NCBI GenBank assembly: GCA_963808775.1
Contig: CAWEGR010000007.1
Location: forward strand, 62,001-126,000
Reading direction: 5' to 3'
DNA length: 64,000 nucleotides
Source: JACVRW01 sp963808775
Lineage (GTDB): Bacteria; Actinomycetota; Thermoleophilia; Solirubrobacterales; Thermoleophilaceae
This document shows, in pieces, positions 9,485 through 18,379 of the stretch; the first letter of the stretch is position 1, and every line of letters begins with the position of its first letter. Below the pieces are notes generated by a model. It had not been told where the DNA came from. It saw nothing but the letters and a program-made list of their open reading frames with translations, and did not search any database. The translations under genes and the position numbers were made by a program.

Positions 9485-12007
9485 ATGCGTACGCGCCTCG
9501 CGATTCTGCTGTCCGCTCTGCTGTCACTCGCCTTCGCGGCGCCCGCCGCGGCCCAGACGGCGTGTGATCCCACCCAGACGCCGCCCGAGTTCATGGGCGC
9601 CGTGCCGGAGCTGAGCGACGTGGTGCCCGCGCCGGGCGGCGAGAACGGCGAGGTGACGACGGACCAGGCCTATCAGTACATGGACGCCGTCGACCAGGCG
9701 AGCGACCGCGTGATGACGGGTGCGCTCGAGCGTGAGAGCTGGCAGGGACGCGAGCTGCGCTACGCGATCGTCGGCCACGCCGACAACCTCGGCGCGCAGC
9801 GCCTGGCCGCCATCAAGGACGCGGCGCAGCGCCTGCGCAACCCGAAGACGCCGCCGGCGCAGGCCCGCGAGATCGCCCGCCGCTTCCCGGCCATCCTCTG
9901 GATCGCCGGCAACGTGCACGGCGGCGAGGAGTCCGGCACCGAGGGCTCGCTGCGCGTCATGTACGAGCTCGCCGACCGGACCGACTGCGCCGCGCGCCAG
10001 ATCCTCGACAACGCGCTCGTGGTGCTGCTGCCGACGCAGAACCCCGACGGCCGCGAGCTCAACACCCGCCAGAACTTCTACGGCTTCGACATGAACCGCG
10101 ACTGGTTCGCGCGCACGCAGCCCGAGACCGACGGGAAGATCGAGCTGCTGCGGGAGTACCCCGGCCCGCTCTTCATCGACGCCCACGAGATGGGTCGCGC
10201 GTCGTTCTTCTTCCCGCCGAACGCCGACCCGGTCTACCACGAGATCACCGACGAGTCGATCGACTGGATCAACAACATCTACGGCGCCGCCATGGCGGAC
10301 GAGTTCAACCGCCAGGGCATCCCGTTCTTCAACCGCGACGTCTACGACCTCTTCTACATGGGCTACGGCGACACCGTGCCCGCCACCGGCTTCATCTCGG
10401 CCGGCATGACCTACGAGAAGTCGAACGGGGACCCGATCGCCCGGCGCTCCTACGAGCAGTACCTGACCCAGTGGGTCTCGCTCTCGCAGGGCGCCATCCG
10501 CAAGCAGGAGATCCTCAGCGAGTGGGCCTCCGCGTGGCGCGAGGCCTACCAGCAGGGCGTCGACGGCTTCCTCGAGCCGAACGAGCTCGTGAACCCGGGT
10601 GAGCTCGTCAACCAGGTGCCCGACATGGAGGTCAGGCACTACTTCATCACCGAGCGCCGGCGCTCGAAGCAGAACGAGGTCCGCGCGCTGGTGCGGCGCC
10701 TGCAGCGCATGGACGTGGACGTCGAGCGTCTGCGCAAGCCACTCGAGGTTCCGGACTTCACTCCGTACGGCCGCGAGACCCGCAGCCGCACGATGCCGGC
10801 GGGCACGTGGTACGTGCCGATGGCCCAGATGCAGAAGCACTGGGTCCAGGCGATGCTGCACGAGGACTCCTACACGCCGTTCCCGTACTTCTACGACGTG
10901 ACGGGCTGGAGCCAGCCGCTGCTCTTCAACGTGCGCGGCGGGTACTCCGGCGAGCCGCTCAACGTCAAGGCGCAGAGCGCCGGCGAGCTCGCGGACCCGG
11001 GCGCGCCCGCGTGGCCCGATGACGCTCCGCGGATCGCCGTGTTCCAGACCTCGCAGACCTCCACGGCCGCGATCGAGTCGACCGGCTGGCTGCGCTACCT
11101 GCTCGAGCGGGTCTGGGGCGCGGACTACACGAGGGTGTTCGGCGCGGACATCGCCGCCGGGGCGCTCGCGAACTACGACGTCGTCCTGATTCCGAACGGC
11201 TCGGTCTCGGGCGGCCTGAGCTCCCTCGGCGCGGCCGGCCAGGCGGCGCTGACCGACTGGGTCAACGGCGGCGGCCACCTCGTGGCATGGCGCGAGGGCG
11301 CTGCGCTCGCGGCCGAGCTCGGGATCACGACGGCCACGCTCGCCGACCCGACATCGGACGTGCCGGGCAGCCTGTTCCGCGTGAACCTCGACGAGGACAC
11401 GCCGCTGCGCCGGGGCGTCGGTCGCCATGCGTTCGCCTTCTACGAGTACGACTACGTGATGAACGCGTCGTCGCCCGACCACGTGGCGGTCTCCTATCCG
11501 CCCGCGGACTCGGACGACTGGTTCATCTCCGGGTTCGCCGCGAACGCGGAGGAGCTCGGCGGCACCGCGGCCGTGGTGGACGAGCCGGTCGGCAGCGGCC
11601 GCTCCACGGTGATGTCGGTCGAGCCGAACTTCCGGGCCTTCACGACCGGCTTCCAGAAGATCCTGCGCAACGCGATCCTCGGCGGCGGACTCGACGCCGC
11701 GCGCGCGGCACGAGCGGGCTCGGGGGTGAGAACCGCTCGTGAAGCACGTGCGCGGCGCGCCGCTGGCCGTCTCCGCAGCCACACCTACACGCTCCACCTG
11801 AGCGTCGAGCCGGGCAGCCGCCGGGCGGCGGTCGCGGTGCTGCGCCGGATGGGCGCGCGCTTCTGGACGGTGCGCGCCGACGGGCGCGTGGCGTTCGGGA
11901 TCGCGAACCCGAGCGAGCTGACGGCCGACGCTCACCCGTTCGCCACCCGTCTCCCGCGCGCCCTCGAGCGGGCGGGCGTCGACACCATCGCCTTCCGGGC
12001 CCCATGA
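9485..12007 (+). CDS. secreted zinc carboxypeptidase (M14) with C-terminal amidotransferase-like domain
   Basis: An 840-residue exported protein. A signal peptide (RTRLAILLSALLSLAFAAPAAAQ) starts at ATG 9485, preceded by GGGAAGGGACG; an upstream in-frame start at 9455 would place polar residues before the signal and is less likely. The peptidase M14 domain follows (about 60-330): the zinc-binding HGGEE (about residue 145) and later DAHEMGR (about 232). The region at about 515-730 resembles a class I amidotransferase/ThuA-like Rossmann fold (RIAVFQTSQ, NYDVVLIPNG, GGHLVAW) without a clear catalytic Cys. The end (about 760-840) is a small basic alpha/beta domain. It is likely a periplasmic or extracellular peptidase; the substrate is unknown. 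It stands alone between two hairpins and is followed by a LOG-family gene on the same strand. Confidence 0.85.
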   Translation: MRTRLAILLSALLSLAFAAPAAAQTACDPTQTPPEFMGAVPELSDVVPAPGGENGEVTTDQAYQYMDAVDQASDRVMTGALERESWQGRELRYAIVGHADNLGAQRLAAIKDAAQRLRNPKTPPAQAREIARRFPAILWIAGNVHGGEESGTEGSLRVMYELADRTDCAARQILDNALVVLLPTQNPDGRELNTRQNFYGFDMNRDWFARTQPETDGKIELLREYPGPLFIDAHEMGRASFFFPPNADPVYHEITDESIDWINNIYGAAMADEFNRQGIPFFNRDVYDLFYMGYGDTVPATGFISAGMTYEKSNGDPIARRSYEQYLTQWVSLSQGAIRKQEILSEWASAWREAYQQGVDGFLEPNELVNPGELVNQVPDMEVRHYFITERRRSKQNEVRALVRRLQRMDVDVERLRKPLEVPDFTPYGRETRSRTMPAGTWYVPMAQMQKHWVQAMLHEDSYTPFPYFYDVTGWSQPLLFNVRGGYSGEPLNVKAQSAGELADPGAPAWPDDAPRIAVFQTSQTSTAAIESTGWLRYLLERVWGADYTRVFGADIAAGALANYDVVLIPNGSVSGGLSSLGAAGQAALTDWVNGGGHLVAWREGAALAAELGITTATLADPTSDVPGSLFRVNLDEDTPLRRGVGRHAFAFYEYDYVMNASSPDHVAVSYPPADSDDWFISGFAANAEELGGTAAVVDEPVGSGRSTVMSVEPNFRAFTTGFQKILRNAILGGGLDAARAARAGSGVRTAREARARRAAGRLRSHTYTLHLSVEPGSRRAAVAVLRRMGARFWTVRADGRVAFGIANPSELTADAHPFATRLPRALERAGVDTIAFRAP

Positions 12008-12052
12008 GGTCGGGGAGCCCAAGCACCTCCTGAGGGGGAGGAACGGTCCGGT

Positions 12053-12078
12053 CCGGCGCGTCTGAGAAGGCGCGCCGG
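12053..12078 (+). terminator. hairpin between peptidase and LOG gene
   Basis: CCGGCGCG at 12053-12060 pairs with CGCGCCGG at 12071-12078 around a 10-base loop. There is no T run, so it may be a weak terminator or only an RNA-stabilising hairpin of the peptidase transcript. It lies 45 bases after the stop. Confidence 0.4.
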
Positions 12079-12106
12079 CACCGGCCCGTATCTAATCTCG
12101 AGGACG

Positions 12107-12817
12107 ATGGCCGAAATCGACCCTCGCATGCCGCAGACCCTCGACGAGGAGCTGATCGCAGCCCAGGAGGGCGCGGTCGTCTCGACGCTGACGGACGCCG
12201 CCCGGATCGAGCGGATCGAGGCGGAGCTCGAGCGGGGCTTCGAGATGCTCGCGCCGGTGGGTGCCGCGGCCACGTTCTTCGGGTCGGCGCGCGTGGCGCG
12301 TGACCATCCGCAGTACGCGATGACGCGAGAGACCGCCCGCATCGTCGGCGAGACGGGCATGGCGATCATCACCGGCGGCGGGCCGGGCCTGATGGAGGCC
12401 GCCAACCGGGGCGCCCGCGACGCCGGCGCCCTCTCGATCGGGCTCAACATCGAGCTGCCCTTCGAGCAGGGCCTCAACCCGTACTGCGACATCGGGCTCG
12501 AGTTCCACTACTTCTTCGCGCGCAAAGTCATGTTCGTCCGCTACGCGTGCGGCTTCGTGGTCTTCCCGGGCGGCTTCGGCACGCTCGACGAGCTGTTCGA
12601 GGCCCTCACGCTGATCCAGACGGACAAGGTCCGGCACTTCCCGGTGGTCCTGGTCGGCACGGACTACTGGCGCGGGCTCGTCGACTGGATCTGCGAGCGG
12701 CTCCTGGGCGAGGGAAAGATCTCGCCCGGCGACGAGCACCTGTTCACCCTGACGAACGAGCCCGAGGAGGCCCGCGACCTGCTCAGCGTTGCGGCCCACC
12801 GTCAGGTACGGGCATAG
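12107..12817 (+). CDS. LOG family protein (Rossmann fold nucleotide-binding)
   Basis: A 236-residue cytoplasmic protein of the TIGR00730/LOG family, historically mislabelled lysine decarboxylase. Characterised members are cytokinin-type nucleoside 5'-monophosphate phosphoribohydrolases. The two diagnostic motifs are present: GGGPGLMEAANRGA (about 87-100) and PGGFGTLDELFEALT (about 154-168). The N-terminal 55 residues are an extra helical segment. ATG 12107 is used, with no strong ribosome site. Its last 35 bases overlap the 3' end of the convergent phospholipase-D gene. The physiological nucleotide substrate is not known. Confidence 0.88.
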   Translation: MAEIDPRMPQTLDEELIAAQEGAVVSTLTDAARIERIEAELERGFEMLAPVGAAATFFGSARVARDHPQYAMTRETARIVGETGMAIITGGGPGLMEAANRGARDAGALSIGLNIELPFEQGLNPYCDIGLEFHYFFARKVMFVRYACGFVVFPGGFGTLDELFEALTLIQTDKVRHFPVVLVGTDYWRGLVDWICERLLGEGKISPGDEHLFTLTNEPEEARDLLSVAAHRQVRA

Positions 12818-13838
12818 GCGCGTAGCGCTCGCGCACCTCGTCGACGAAGCCCGCCACCTGATCCGCCAGCGCGGGGTCGTGGAGCTCGACCACGTTCTCC
12901 GCGTTCATCTCGCCGGAGCGCGAGAGGTTGAAGGAGCCCGCGAACAGCGTGTCGTCGCAGACCGTGACCTTCGCGTGCATGAAGTCGTGGATCGACTCGG
13001 GCGTCCAGGGCACGGACGGCTTGCCGCGAAAGTCCGCGTGCTCGAAGACCGAGCCGAGGATCGGGATCTTCCAGGCGGAGCGGCCGTTCGTGCGCCACTG
13101 GTAGACGACGCCCTCCATCTGCGTGCGGTCGACCACGCCGCGAACGTCGACCTTCGCCTCCGCGGCGATCTGCGCGAGCGTGCCCAGCACAGGGCCCGCG
13201 GTGATGACCGGCGAGGCGATCCTGACCCGCCGCTTGGCGCAGCCGAGCGCCCGGGCGATCCGGTGCGAGAGCTCCTCGCCGTGGCCCGGCGTGAACCAGG
13301 CGCGCACCTCGTGCCCGCCGATCGCGACCGCGCGCGGCTCCTCGTGACCCGAGCGGTCGACGTCGCGGTGGCGCCAGAGCTCGTCGAAGTTCTGCGCGAA
13401 CTCGGCGGCCAGCTCCTCGCTCTCGACCGTGACGACCATGTTCTCCTGGATCGTCCACGAGTCGGTCGTCCAGTTGGTCGAGCCGGTCCAGACCGCCGCG
13501 GCATCGCGGACGACGTACTTGTGATGCATCAGGTCGGGGATCCCCGGCACCCCGAGCGTCTCGAATGGGAGCGCCTCGATCAGCTCGGGCTTCGTCGCGG
13601 GCGGGGGCGGGAACATGCGCTCGTCGTGGTCGGCGTTGTAGAGGATGCGCACGTGCACGCCGCGGTCGGCGGCCCCGCGCAGCGCGTCCGACACGACGTC
13701 GCCCGCCTCGCCGGGCAGCCGCACGTCGTAGAGCGCGAGGTCGAGGGAGACGCGCGCCTCGTCGAGGAACGCCGACACGCGGCGCGCCATGTCCAGCGCG
13801 GTCTGGCCGCCCGGGTGCAGAGGGTGAAGCTCGATCAC
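12783..13838 (-). CDS. phospholipase D-like domain protein with two HKD motifs
   Basis: A 351-residue protein with two PLD-type half sites. The first is HHKYVVRD...WTGSTNWT (about 104-124) and the second HAKVTVCDD...AGSFNLS (about 295-313). Both have the His, Lys, Asp and the following GSxN/GSFN, so a complete phosphodiesterase-type active site can form. No signal peptide is seen, so it is probably cytoplasmic or membrane-associated. The substrate could be phospholipid or nucleic acid; the sequence does not say. The GTG start at 13838 lies 7 bases after the enolase-family stop, making this the last gene of the leftward pot operon. The 3' end overlaps the convergent LOG gene by 35 bases. Confidence 0.85.
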   Translation of the reverse strand: MIELHPLHPGGQTALDMARRVSAFLDEARVSLDLALYDVRLPGEAGDVVSDALRGAADRGVHVRILYNADHDERMFPPPPATKPELIEALPFETLGVPGIPDLMHHKYVVRDAAAVWTGSTNWTTDSWTIQENMVVTVESEELAAEFAQNFDELWRHRDVDRSGHEEPRAVAIGGHEVRAWFTPGHGEELSHRIARALGCAKRRVRIASPVITAGPVLGTLAQIAAEAKVDVRGVVDRTQMEGVVYQWRTNGRSAWKIPILGSVFEHADFRGKPSVPWTPESIHDFMHAKVTVCDDTLFAGSFNLSRSGEMNAENVVELHDPALADQVAGFVDEVRERYAPMPVPDGGPQR

Positions 13839-13845
13839 CGGCGCT

Positions 13846-14918
13846 CTAGGTCCAGCGGAAGCCGACCCGGTCGATGCGCGGCTCGAGCGGGCTCGCCGGC
13901 AGGCCGTCGGGGAGGTTCGGGTTGTTGAAGCCGCCGGGCGCCACGTCGTTCGGCGTGTCCGGGTGGAACAGGGCGGCGAGGTACTGGATGTGTCCGCGCC
14001 CGACGTCGAGCTCCGTCTGCCCGCCGCCGTAGGCGCCCACGCCCTCCGCCTCGCACCAGTCGTACATCTCGAACAGGCGCGACAGCGGGCCGAAGCGCGA
14101 CGGCTTGATGTTCACCATGCGCGGCCTCCAGGGGCGCTCGAGCACGTCCGCCACGGAGTGGATCGGCGCGTCCCAGGTGACGCGGTCGGCGACCGGGTCG
14201 AGCAGCGGCTTCGTCTCGTCGGTGACGTCCGGGTCCTCGAGCCAGGCGTCCGGGAACGACTCGATGCAGAGCCGGTAGAGCTCGGGGTCCGTCTCGACGT
14301 CGACCGGCGTGCCCTTGTAGCAGCCCTTCAGGTCGAGCGAGTCGATCGCCCCGGTGGTCACGAGCTCCTCGAACAGCTCGGGCGTCCACGTGTTGGTGGG
14401 GTCGAGCTTGAACTGCGTGCCCGGGTAGCGCTCGAGCAGCATGTTGAGGCGCTCGGCCGTCTCGGGCTCGCCCTCGGCGGGCGAGGTCAGCCGCATCGAG
14501 ACCACGTAGGTCACGGGGCGCGGCTCGCGCTCGAGCACCTCGGGCAGCGAGCGTCCCGCCTGGCGCAGGGCCAGGTCGAGCGCCGCCGACTCGAACGCCC
14601 AGCGCCGGTAGTCGCGCGAGGTGTCGCCGCGCTCGGGCTCCTGCGGCCACAGGAGCGCGCCGCCTCCTCGAGGCGCTGCGAGAACTCGTCGAGCGTGTAG
14701 CTCCCGGCCAGCTCCTGGAGCGGCTCCTCGGCGGCCTGGAGCCGGTCGTGGTCGACCCCGTCGTAGACCACGTCCTCGCCCAGGCCGCGCTCGCCGTCTC
14801 CCTCGAGCGCGATCAGCGTGGTCTGCCGCACGAACATCCCGAGGTCGAGGGACCGGGCCTCGAGCGCCACGCGCTCGAGCTTCAGAGGCAGGCCGGCGAT
14901 GCGCTCGTAGCTCGTCAT
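13846..14918 (-). CDS. enolase-superfamily enzyme (mandelate racemase/muconate lactonizing type), frameshifted
   Basis: The N-terminal capping domain is read from ATG 14918 (MTSYERIAGLPLKLERV...). The TIM-barrel part is read in a second frame from about 14650 to the TAG at 13846. One indel lies within about 14655-14680, in a run rich in GCG. The barrel shows the ordered acid and lysine positions expected of the superfamily: KLDPTNTW, SLDLKGCYKG, WLEDPDV, TWDAPIH and the late VNIKPSRFG. It lacks the enolase signature proper, and residue spacing does not fit a named activity, so racemase, dehydratase or OSB-synthase-like are all open. The start overlaps the mscL stop (ATGA), and the PLD gene follows 7 bases later. 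Its place in a polyamine operon does not settle the substrate. Confidence 0.75.
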
Positions 14919-15322
14919 GCCGCCACCACTTCCGTGGTGCAGAAGGCGCAGCGGCGGGCGTCGGCCGGGATCTCCGAGAGGCACTCGGGGCAGCTGCGCG
15001 TCTCCTCGTCGACGGGTGGCTCGGTGCGGAATCGGTTCATCAATGCGTTCACGGGCTTGATCACGAAGAAGAAGACTACGAGCGCGATGACGATGAACGA
15101 GAACAGCGCGTTCAGGAACTCGCCGTAGCGGAACTCGCTGCCGTTGATCGTGAACGTGAGGTTCGAGAAGTCGGGCTCGCCGCCGATCGCCGCGATCAGC
15201 GGTGTGATCAGGTCCTCGACGAGCGCCGTGACGAGCACGGTGAAGGCCGTGCCGATGACGACCGCGACCGCGAGGTCGACGAGGTTGCCGCGCAGGATGA
15301 ACTCTCTGAACTCACCGATCAT
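14915..15322 (-). CDS. mscL: large-conductance mechanosensitive channel with zinc-ribbon tail
   Basis: MscL pore protein that releases solutes on hypo-osmotic shock. The N-terminal amphipathic segment and TM1 (FREFILRGNLVDLAVAVVIG) and TM2 (FLNALFSFIVIALVVFFFVIKP) are clear, with the periplasmic loop between. Total length is 135, as usual. The C-terminal helix common in E. coli MscL is replaced by a Cys4 element, CPEC ... CAFC, 14 residues between pairs, resembling a short zinc ribbon. The ATG at 15322 (or GTG at 15325) overlaps the aminotransferase 3' end, and the stop overlaps the enolase-family start as ATGA, so translation is coupled in the pot operon. Confidence 0.9.
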   Translation of the reverse strand: MIGEFREFILRGNLVDLAVAVVIGTAFTVLVTALVEDLITPLIAAIGGEPDFSNLTFTINGSEFRYGEFLNALFSFIVIALVVFFFVIKPVNALMNRFRTEPPVDEETRSCPECLSEIPADARRCAFCTTEVVAA

Positions 15323-16671
15323 CACCGAAGAGGTTCGACACGGCCTCCCCGAATACCTCGGTGTGCCGGTCGACGTGGTCCTCGGTGGTCGCGGGGCACA
15401 TCAGCGCCATGTTGTGGAACGGCGTGATCAGCACCCCGCGGTTCAGCAGGTACAGGTGCATGTACTCGTCGAGCTCGCCGTCCGCGGCGGCGGCCGACTC
15501 CGCCCCGGTGCGCGGAGCCGGAGAGGTGAAGCGGTACTCCGCCCTGGCCCCGAGCGACGCGATCGACCAGGGCGCGCCGTAGCGGGCGAGCGCGTCCTCC
15601 ACGCCCGCGGTGAAGCGCTCGCACAGCGCGATCATGTGCTCGAACGCGGACATCCGTGAGCACCTCGCCGAGCGTCGCGCGCGCGGCCGCCAGCGAGAGG
15701 GCGTTGCCGGCGAGCGTGCCGCCCACGCCGCCCGTGTCCTCGTAGTCGGCGTCCTCCTGCTCCGCGATCCGGTCGGCGAGCTCGGCGCTCACTCCGTAGG
15801 CGCCGATCGGCACGCCGCCCCCGATCGACTTGCCGAGCGTCACGGCGTCCGGTTCGAGCCCCCAGGCCGCGGTGCAGCCGCCGGGGCCGGCGCTCAGCGT
15901 GTGCGTCTCGTCGATGACGAGCAGCGCACCCGCCTCGGTGCACGCCGCCCGCACGCCCTCGATGAAGCCGGGCTCGGGCAGCACGATCCCGATGTTCGTG
16001 AGGGCCGGCTCCATCAGCACGCACGCCACGTCGCCGTGCGCCAGCTCGGCGCGGACCGTGTCGAGCTCGTTGAACTCCGCCACGCGGGTCGTCTCGGCAG
16101 GGTCGACCATCGGGCCCACGTTGCCCTCGCGCGAGCGCGCCCGCCCGGAGGCGTCGCGCATGACGATCGTCTCGTCGACCGTGCCGTGGTAGCACCAGTT
16201 GAAGACGAGCACCTTCGGCCGGCCCGTGACCTGGCGGAGCATGCGCAGCATCCAGCGGTTCGCGTCCGTCGCCGTGAGCGAGAACTGCCAGTAGGGGACG
16301 CCGAAGCGCCGCGCGAGCTCGGCGCTCACCCAGCTCGCGTCCTCCGTCGGCAGCATCACGGTGATGCCCGCCCGCTCGGCGAGCGCGCGCATCGTCGGCG
16401 CGGGGGAGTGGCCCGCCATGGCGCCCGTGTCGCCGAGGCAGAGGTCCGCGTAGTCGTTGCCGTCCACGTCGGTCACGTCGGCGCCCCCGGCCGAGGCGAG
16501 ATAGACCGGATGGCCGCCCGGCCACATCGTCATCCACGACATCGGCACGCCGGCGATCAGCGAGCTGCGGCCCTGTTCGTGCAGCTCGCGCGAGCGGGGG
16601 TGATCGCGCGCGAAGCGCTCGCGCTCGGCGGCGATCAGCGAGCGCAGCCGCTCGCGGTCCAGCGCCGCCAC
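15312..16671 (-). CDS. class III PLP aminotransferase (glutamate-1-semialdehyde aminomutase-like), frameshifted
   Basis: PLP enzyme of about 453 residues after repair. Read from GTG 16671, it shows the substrate-entry text PGGHPVYLASA, the cofactor-binding NWCYHGTVDE, the Asp that binds the pyridine N in VIDETHT, and the Schiff-base Lys in LGKSIGGGVPIGAYG. The frame breaks near 15655. The C-terminal domain continues from FEHMIALCERFTAGV to HTEVFGEAVSNLFGDDR. DETHT replaces the DEV of GABA or ornithine transaminases, which places it near the glutamate-1-semialdehyde type. It lies 3 bases after potC and before mscL in one operon. A role on GABA or another amine made from imported polyamine is plausible but unproven. 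Confidence 0.83.
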
Positions 16672-16674
16672 GGG

Positions 16675-17505
16675 CTAGGCCTCCTCGGGCTCCGGGCGGA
16701 CCGCGGCCATCTTCTCCGCCCTGTGCTGCTGCCAGATCGTGATCAGCATCATGGCGAGCGTGAAGAGGAAGATCATGGAGGCGATCACGTAGATCTGCGG
16801 CGGGATCGCCACGCGCGCCGCGCCCCAGATGAAGAGCGGGAACGTGATCGTCGAACCCGCGTTGAAGAAGGTGATCACGAAGTCGTCGATCGACAGCGCG
16901 AATGCGAGCAGGGCCGCTGAGACCACTCCCGGCATGATCAGCGGCAGCGTCACGAGCCTGAACGTGTCCCACGGCGTGGCCCCGAGATCCTGGGCCGCCT
17001 CCTCGAGGGAGCGGTCGAATCCGATCAGCCGCGATCTGACGGTCACCACCACGAACGACAGGTTGAACATGATGTGCGCGATCAGGATCGTGCCGAAGCC
17101 GGTGGCCACGGCCGCGTTGAGGAACAGCGACAGCAGCGCGGCGCCGAGCACCACCTCGGGGGTGGCCAGCGGGATGAAGATGAAGAAGTTGGTCGACGAG
17201 CGGCCGCGGAACTGGTAGCGAACGAGCGCGATCGCCGTGATCGTGCCGAGGATCGTGGCTCCGATCGTGGAGAGCACCGCGATCTCGATCGAGGTGCGCA
17301 GCGCGTCGCCGATGCCGGGGACGGCGAACGGGTCCTTCCAGGCGTCGAGCGAGAACTGCTGCCAGACGAAGTTGAAGCGCCCGGCCGGCTTGTTGAACGA
17401 GAAGACGAGGATGATGAAGATCGGCGTGAGCAGGTACAGCAGCGCGAGCGCCGCGTAGACGTTCAGCGAGCCGTTCAGCAGCTTCCGGCGCAGCTTGATG
17501 TTCAT
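16675..17505 (-). CDS. potC: spermidine/putrescine ABC transporter permease
   Basis: Inner-membrane permease, 276 residues, six predicted TM helices. The cytoplasmic EAA loop that contacts the ATPase is clear: EEAAQDLGATPWDTFRLVTLP (about residues 183-203). The text SIDDFVITFFNAG after it is characteristic of PotC-type subunits. ATG 17505 overlaps the potB stop (ATGA). Together with potA, potD and potB it forms a complete polyamine importer in the order A-D-B-C. Confidence 0.92.
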   Translation of the reverse strand: MNIKLRRKLLNGSLNVYAALALLYLLTPIFIILVFSFNKPAGRFNFVWQQFSLDAWKDPFAVPGIGDALRTSIEIAVLSTIGATILGTITAIALVRYQFRGRSSTNFFIFIPLATPEVVLGAALLSLFLNAAVATGFGTILIAHIMFNLSFVVVTVRSRLIGFDRSLEEAAQDLGATPWDTFRLVTLPLIMPGVVSAALLAFALSIDDFVITFFNAGSTITFPLFIWGAARVAIPPQIYVIASMIFLFTLAMMLITIWQQHRAEKMAAVRPEPEEA

Positions 17506-18375
17506 CGCGCCTCGCCCTCGGTCCCGAGCAGCGCCTCGGTTCCCGCGATGCGCGCCCAGATCACGACGATGATCAGCATGAACGCCATCAGCAGGAAGGA
17601 CAGCGCCGCGGCGGTCGGGTAGTCGGCCAGCTCGAGGTAGCGCGACTGGATGACGTTGCCGATCATGAACTGGTTCGGCGTGCCGAGCAGCTCGGCGTTG
17701 ATGAAGTCGCCGGCCGCCGGGATGAACGTCAGCAGCGTCCCGGCGACGACGCCCGGCATCGACAGCGGCAGCGTGATCCGGAAGAACACGTCCCGCCGCC
17801 GGCCATAGAGGTCATAGCCCGCCTCCAGCAGCCGCCCGTCGATGCGCTCGAGCGACGCGTACAGCGGCAGGATCATGAAGGGCAGGAAGTTGTAGGTGAT
17901 GCCCGCCACGACCGACGCCGTGGTGTCGAGCACCCGCCCGTCCTCGGCCACGAGCCCCACCGTCTTGAGGGTCTCGACGACGATCCCGTCGTCGGACAGG
18001 ATCGTCTCCCACGACAGCGTCCTGATCAGGTACGTGACGAAGAACGGCACGATCACCGCGAGCAGCAGCGCGTTGCGGTACTTGCCGCCCCGGAACGCGA
18101 TCACGTACGCGAGCGGATAGCCGATCAGCAGCGCGAAGATCGTGGCCAGGCCCGCGTACTCGAACGAGCGCAGGAACTGCTCGTGGTAGTCCGGAGAGCG
18201 CGTCGGTGTAGTTCGAGAACTCCCAGGTGAACGTGAACCCGAAGTCGATCGAGCCGGTCTTCAGCGACTCGATCACCATGATGATGAGCGGGATGAGGAA
18301 GAAGATCGCGAGCCACCCGAGCCCCGGCAGGAGCAAGAGGTACGGCAGCCCTCCCTTCTTCAAGCGTTGACGCAA
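17502..18375 (-). CDS. potB: spermidine/putrescine ABC transporter permease, frameshifted
   Basis: PotB-type permease. It starts at TTG 18375 (RQRLKKGGLPYLLLLPGLGWL, first TM), only 4 bases after the potD stop. The frame is broken near 18190-18200, after FSNYTDALS. From there the second frame gives the remaining TM helices and the EAA-like loop EAGYDLYGRRRDVFFRITLPL, ending at 17502. A one-base repair gives about 290 residues, the family norm. The break is probably the same class of error seen elsewhere in the window, because the downstream potC and upstream potA are intact. Confidence 0.88.
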
Positions 18376-18379
18376 CTGC

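Noticed and set aside
9524..12022. 832-residue open frame antisense to the M14 peptidase
   Set aside because: Shadow of a long GC-rich gene; the sense frame has a signal peptide and zinc motif.
12053..12078. Strong intrinsic terminator after the peptidase
   Set aside because: The hairpin has no T run, so it is kept only as a weak candidate.
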